Positions 15,364 to 18,815 of a DNA stretch of 18,815 bases are shown here, piece after piece. Source of the stretch: UBA349 sp964444115. GTDB taxonomy: Archaea > Methanobacteriota > Methanobacteria > Methanobacteriales > Methanobacteriaceae. How positions within the stretch are numbered: position 1 is the first letter of the stretch; each line of letters starts with the position of its first letter. A model generated the notes under the pieces. It was not told the DNA's origin and made no database searches. It saw only the letters and a program-made list of their open reading frames with translations. Both the position numbers and the translations under genes were made by a program. The stretch lies in the NCBI GenBank assembly GCA_964444115.1, contig CAYUFT010000036.1, positions 1 to 18,815 on the forward strand, written 5' to 3'.

Positions 15364-17514
15364 ATGGCATTAACTGATTCAGAAATGGATTTTATAAGAG
15401 AAAAACTTGGTAGGGAACCTAACTCCCTAGAACACGGTATGTTGGATATCATGTTCTCAGAGCACTGTTCCTACAAGAGCAGCCGACCAGTACTGGGACT
15501 ATTTCCCACTGAAGGTGAGAACATAATAATGGGGCCTGGAGATGATGCTGGAGTAGTATCTATAACTGATGAACTGGCCCTGACTGTGGGAATTGAAAGT
15601 CACAACCACCCTTCAGCCATAGAACCGTATGGTGGAGCCGGAACAGGTATTGGTGGCATATTAAGGGATATTATTTCCATGGGTGCCATGCCCATAGCTC
15701 TTTTAGATTCTCTTCGTTTTGGTCCGCTGGAAGATCAAAAATCATGCTATCTCTTTGAACATGTGGTAAAAGGAATTTCAGATTATGGTAACCGGGTGGG
15801 AATACCTACTGTAGGGGGAGAAGTAGAATTTGATGAAAATTTCCGATCTAATCCTCTGGTTAATGTGATGTGTGCAGGTATTGTACCTAAAAAAGACCTG
15901 GTAAAAGGAATTGCACCTAATGTAGGCGATGTTTTCTTACTTATGGGTGGTAGAACTGGCAGAGATGGTATTCATGGTGTTACATTTGCCTCAGAAGAAC
16001 TTACCACTGCTTCTGAAATAGAGGACCGCCCAGCGGTGCAAATTGGTGATCCATTCACTAAGAAAAAGGTTTTAGAAGCAAGTCTAGAGATTATGGAAAA
16101 GCTTCCAGTTACCGGAGTTAAGGATCTTGGTGGTGGAGGTTTGACCTGCTGTATCAGTGAACTGGCTGATAAATGTGGTAATGGGGCCCTGGTGAAACTT
16201 ACCCAGATACCTCTTCGTGAGGAAGGAATGACTCCTTATGAAATAATGCTTTCTGAATCTCAGGAAAGGATGGTTTTTGTTATTAATCCTTCTCAAATTG
16301 ATGCGGTGCTGGAAATATGTAAAAAATACGAACTCCCGGCAGCAGTAATTGGTGAAGTAACCAATACCAAATTAATGGTCGTGGAAGAAGAAGGGGAAAT
16401 AATAGCTGACCTTCCTGCTAATTTATTAGCAGATCCTCCAACAGTGGAAAGAGCGGCTATAGCACCAGTGAAAAATGAAGAATATGTGGAAGTAGAGCAT
16501 CCTTCTGCTGAAGAAGCTCTTTTAAAACTATTGTCCTCTCAGAACATGGCCAGCAAGCGCTGGGTGTACCGTCAGTACGACCACGAAGTTCAAATTCGAA
16601 CCATGGTTAAACCAGGAGACGATGCTGCGGTCTTAAGAGTAGATGATGAAAAAGCTGTGGCTTTAACTACAGATTGTAATAGTATATACACAAAACTGGA
16701 TCCTTATCATGGTGGGGCAGGATCAGTGGCCGAAGCCATAAGAAATGTGGTATCTATGGGTGCAGAGCCGTTGTGTGTGGTGGACTGTCTTAACTTTGGA
16801 AATCCAGAAAAACCCGAAGTATTCTGGCAATTTAAAGAATGTGTTAAAGGAATGTCTGATATAGCTGGAAAGTTTGAAACTCCAGTTATCAGTGGTAATG
16901 TAAGTTTCTACAATGAAACTGAGGGAATCACAGTTAACCCTTCTCCAGTTGTGGGAGTAGTGGGGGTGGCCAATATTGGAGATGTGCGGTCTATGGACTT
17001 CAAAAAAGAAGGTGACCAGATTATTGTAATTGGATGGACCTATAACGAACTCGAAGGCTCTGAATACCATAGAACTGTGCACGGATTGGTTCAGGGGTCT
17101 GCTCCACAGATAAGGATTGATGATGAAATCCAATCTGCCCACAGCATTCTTGATTTATTGAAAGATGATTCTGAAGGTAATATTACGGCTATTCATGATT
17201 GTTCTGCTGGAGGGATAGGTATTGCTTTATCTGAAATGGCTATTAAAAGTGGTTTAGGGGCCAGTGTGGATATTTCCTTAGCTCCACGGGAAGATATGTC
17301 TGAATTTGAGACTTTACTTTCTGAATCACATGCCAGATACATAATCACAGTTAAAAATGATGCTGTTGATGCTGTTTTGGAAAAAATTGATGCAACATGC
17401 TCGGTTATTGGAGAAGTTAAGGGTAATGAATTAATTATTGATGAACTTACCCAAGTGAAAGTTGAAAAACTTCAAGAAGCTTATCATGGAGTAATTGAGA
17501 AATTTATGGCTTAA
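15364..17514 (+). CDS. purL: Phosphoribosylformylglycinamidine synthase subunit PurL
   Basis: ATP-dependent synthetase half of FGAM synthase, step four of purine synthesis. The 716 residues are those of the small PurL, which works with separate PurS and PurQ (glutaminase) proteins; neither is in this window. Motifs: EHCSYKSSR with His34 near the active site; PGDDAG (58-63); GIESHNHPSAIEPYGGAGTG (76-95), with metal/ATP-binding residues; RDIISMGA; LGGGGLTCCISELADK; MLSESQERM; a second copy of these elements in the C-terminal half (PGDDAAVLRV, YHGGAGSVAEAIRNVVSMGA, GNVSFYNET, DCSAGGIGIALSEMA, LLSESHARY), which reflects the known internal pseudo-repeat of PurL. The start is fixed by GGGTGGT (15354-15360) just before ATG 15364. 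It has its own probable promoter with an inverted repeat, so it may be controlled separately from ileS. Confidence 0.97.
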   Translation: MALTDSEMDFIREKLGREPNSLEHGMLDIMFSEHCSYKSSRPVLGLFPTEGENIIMGPGDDAGVVSITDELALTVGIESHNHPSAIEPYGGAGTGIGGILRDIISMGAMPIALLDSLRFGPLEDQKSCYLFEHVVKGISDYGNRVGIPTVGGEVEFDENFRSNPLVNVMCAGIVPKKDLVKGIAPNVGDVFLLMGGRTGRDGIHGVTFASEELTTASEIEDRPAVQIGDPFTKKKVLEASLEIMEKLPVTGVKDLGGGGLTCCISELADKCGNGALVKLTQIPLREEGMTPYEIMLSESQERMVFVINPSQIDAVLEICKKYELPAAVIGEVTNTKLMVVEEEGEIIADLPANLLADPPTVERAAIAPVKNEEYVEVEHPSAEEALLKLLSSQNMASKRWVYRQYDHEVQIRTMVKPGDDAAVLRVDDEKAVALTTDCNSIYTKLDPYHGGAGSVAEAIRNVVSMGAEPLCVVDCLNFGNPEKPEVFWQFKECVKGMSDIAGKFETPVISGNVSFYNETEGITVNPSPVVGVVGVANIGDVRSMDFKKEGDQIIVIGWTYNELEGSEYHRTVHGLVQGSAPQIRIDDEIQSAHSILDLLKDDSEGNITAIHDCSAGGIGIALSEMAIKSGLGASVDISLAPREDMSEFETLLSESHARYIITVKNDAVDAVLEKIDATCSVIGEVKGNELIIDELTQVKVEKLQEAYHGVIEKFMA

Positions 17515-17550
17515 AGCACGTTTTAAAGAGAAAATTGAGGGACTAATGAG

Positions 17551-17582
17551 ATTATTTTTTATTTATTTCTTTATTTATTTTA
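17551..17582 (+). terminator. T-rich terminator region after purL
   Basis: ATTATTTTTTATTT followed by TTTCTTTATTTATTTT, starting about 37 bases after the purL stop. The next gene starts at 17621 and no clear box A lies between, so partial read-through is likely. Confidence 0.35.
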
Positions 17583-17620
17583 ATTTAATACTCAAAAATA
17601 GAATCCGGTGCTAATTATTC

Positions 17621-18181
17621 ATGCAAAAAGAGACTTTAAGACAACTAGTACACGCATCTGGCCTTTTATTTATTTTTCTGGAGCCTTTTTTATCGCTTCC
17701 CTATTTAATTGCATTGGCCATTTTTGCCACGGTAATGGGGGAAATAATCTATAAAATAGATAAAAAAAGAAATATTTTCCTTTTTTCCATGCTTTTAAAC
17801 AGTTGTAGAAGAAATGACAATGAAAAAGGGTTTATTTATTTTTTCGCTGGCTTGTCTCTGACTTTGATAATTTTCGGACAAAACCTGGCTGTGGCCAATG
17901 CTGCTATATTGACTCTAGCATTAGGTGATTCTCTTTCTACCATTGTGGGAACGCGATGGGGCAAACATCATTTGATTTTTAATCCAAAAAAGACATGGGA
18001 GGGTTCTTTAACCTTCATGGCAGCAGCCTTTTTAGGAGCCATAACTCAAGTCTCCCTACTGGCAGCTTTGGCAGGAGCTATTGCTGGTGCAATAACTGAG
18101 GCCTACAGCCCTATTGATGATAATTTAACCATTCCTCTGGTAGTTGGGACAGTGATTTCCCTAGTTACTTATTTCTTTTAA
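17621..18181 (+). CDS. SEC59/DGK1-family membrane protein (CTP-dependent polyprenol/diacylglycerol kinase-like)
   Basis: Small integral membrane protein (186 residues) of the COG0170 family, whose characterised members are CTP-dependent lipid kinases (yeast dolichol kinase Sec59, diacylglycerol kinase Dgk1) and phytol kinase. Visible: N-terminal LRQLVHASGLLFIF, the usual R-K/Q-x-x-H start of the family; five or six hydrophobic segments; LGDSLSTIVGTRWGKH (about 101-116), the GD-A/S-x-x-x-x-G nucleotide-binding signature; NPKKTWEGS (121-129); and EAYSPIDDNLTIPL (160-173), matching the C-terminal DN-[LFW]-x-x-P element. In an archaeon the substrate is likely an isoprenoid alcohol such as dolichol or geranylgeraniol, but this is inference. 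Start ATG 17621 has GGTG ten bases upstream, a little far. It lies 106 bases after purL and may be read from the same transcript. Confidence 0.8.
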   Translation: MQKETLRQLVHASGLLFIFLEPFLSLPYLIALAIFATVMGEIIYKIDKKRNIFLFSMLLNSCRRNDNEKGFIYFFAGLSLTLIIFGQNLAVANAAILTLALGDSLSTIVGTRWGKHHLIFNPKKTWEGSLTFMAAAFLGAITQVSLLAALAGAIAGAITEAYSPIDDNLTIPLVVGTVISLVTYFF

Positions 18182-18288
18182 ATGAAAATTTTAAAAATTT
18201 TTTCTATTAATTTAAGTCTTTTTGAATCCTATTCCATTTTTACTAAACTTTAATGAAAATTTCATGGTCCTATTAAATCTCATATTTT

Positions 18289-18815
18289 TTATAGCCTTAT
18301 TGCCCCTTCTTTTTTAAAGAAATAAACCGAAAGGCCAAATATGCCTATAGCAATGGCTATAGTCGGTAAAAATGATAGGACAATTAATGGGTCCAGAACC
18401 GGCGTGGAAGTCATGCGAACCATAATAATTGTTGGTATCAGGTTTAAAATTCCCTGTAGAGATGGCATGTCCATGAAAAGCGGTACAAAAAGTACAAATG
18501 TGGCAAAGAAAAGCAATAGGGTTATGGCTGAATTTGCTTCTTTGGTACTATCCACCAGCATGGAAATTATAACTCCTAATCCGATAAAAATTAATCCTAC
18601 AAAGAATAAGAGTACTAAAAGCAGTAAGCTGTGGTAAATGGGTACCCTAAGCAGTTCTAATAGTAATATCCATGCTGCACTCTGCAATAGTGAAAATAGA
18701 AGTATAGGTAGTATTTTACCAACAACAACCATGCTGCTGGATAAAGGGGTCATTAAAAGTACTTCAAAGGTTTTTCTCTCTTTTTCACCCACTACACTGT
18801 CAGTAACAATATTAC
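18289..18815 (-). CDS. ABC-2 type (NatB-like) transporter permease, 5' partial
   Basis: C-terminal part of an ABC-2 family membrane permease; the frame runs off the right edge, so the start is missing. A GTG at 18792 is internal: the residues before it (TDSVVGEKE, read across 18804-18778) continue the conserved D-S-x-V-G-E-K-E-R-K-T-x-E-x-L-L motif that precedes the membrane region of NatB/COG1668 permeases. After it come about five hydrophobic segments, including GLIFIGLGVIISMLVDSTKEAN and the LVPLF-type stretch FVLFVPLFMDMP. The family exports sodium, drugs or other solutes with a separate ATPase, which would be expected upstream of this gene, beyond the window. Convergent with the SEC59-like gene, 107 bases between stops. 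Substrate unknown. Confidence 0.85.
   Translation of the reverse strand, partial: NIVTDSVVGEKERKTFEVLLMTPLSSSMVVVGKILPILLFSLLQSAAWILLLELLRVPIYHSLLLLVLLFFVGLIFIGLGVIISMLVDSTKEANSAITLLLFFATFVLFVPLFMDMPSLQGILNLIPTIIMVRMTSTPVLDPLIVLSFLPTIAIAIGIFGLSVYFFKKEGAIRL

Noticed and set aside
18790..18792. GTG 18792 (minus strand) as the start of the ABC permease
   Set aside because: The conserved DSVVGEKERKT motif of the family spans this codon, so the gene continues beyond the right edge.

Overview
The window is a stretch of archaeal chromosome, very probably from a methanogen of the order Methanobacteriales (Methanobacterium-like). The evidence is the gene content: a multi-OB-fold RPA with a C-terminal zinc finger, RadA, heterodisulfide reductase HdrA, an archaeal-type S-adenosylmethionine synthetase, an MJ0208-type flavoprotein-ferredoxin and an archaeal IleRS. 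Other signs are very AT-rich gaps, TATA-like box A elements 25-30 bases before likely transcript starts, and strong GGAGG/GGTGA-type ribosome binding sites. From memory, the gene order resembles the RPA-radA-hdrA-glyA-mat-ileS-purL region of Methanothermobacter thermautotrophicus; I could not check this.

Layout: (1) 1-3065, DNA replication and repair: the 3' part of an RPA gene with at least six OB folds, then radA. (2) 3323-4231, an AEC-family (auxin-efflux-carrier-like) membrane transporter. (3) 4426-9420, a C1/redox block: hdrA (catalytic electron-bifurcating subunit, without hdrB or hdrC nearby), glyA (serine hydroxymethyltransferase, expected to use tetrahydromethanopterin), a flavoprotein with two ferredoxin-type clusters related to dihydromethanopterin reductases, and a small HEAT-repeat protein. 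(4) 9575-9943, a DUF192 gene on the minus strand, divergent from (5) mat at 10254-11459. (6) ileS at 11926-15159 and purL at 15364-17514. (7) A small SEC59/DGK-like CTP-dependent lipid kinase gene, converging on a partial ABC-2 permease gene that runs off the right edge.

Most genes stand alone, with 100-470 bases of AT-rich DNA between them and often their own box A, so this looks like a string of single-gene transcription units rather than a large operon. Genes 3-5 share a theme of methanopterin, one-carbon and methyl metabolism. I see no insertion sequence, phage gene, CRISPR array, tRNA, rRNA or clear horizontal-transfer boundary, and no gene system that is obviously new. The most interesting details are a Cys/His/acid-rich insertion in the IleRS editing domain, a nested hairpin after mat, a duplicated 117-residue OB module in RPA, and an inverted repeat overlapping the probable purL promoter.
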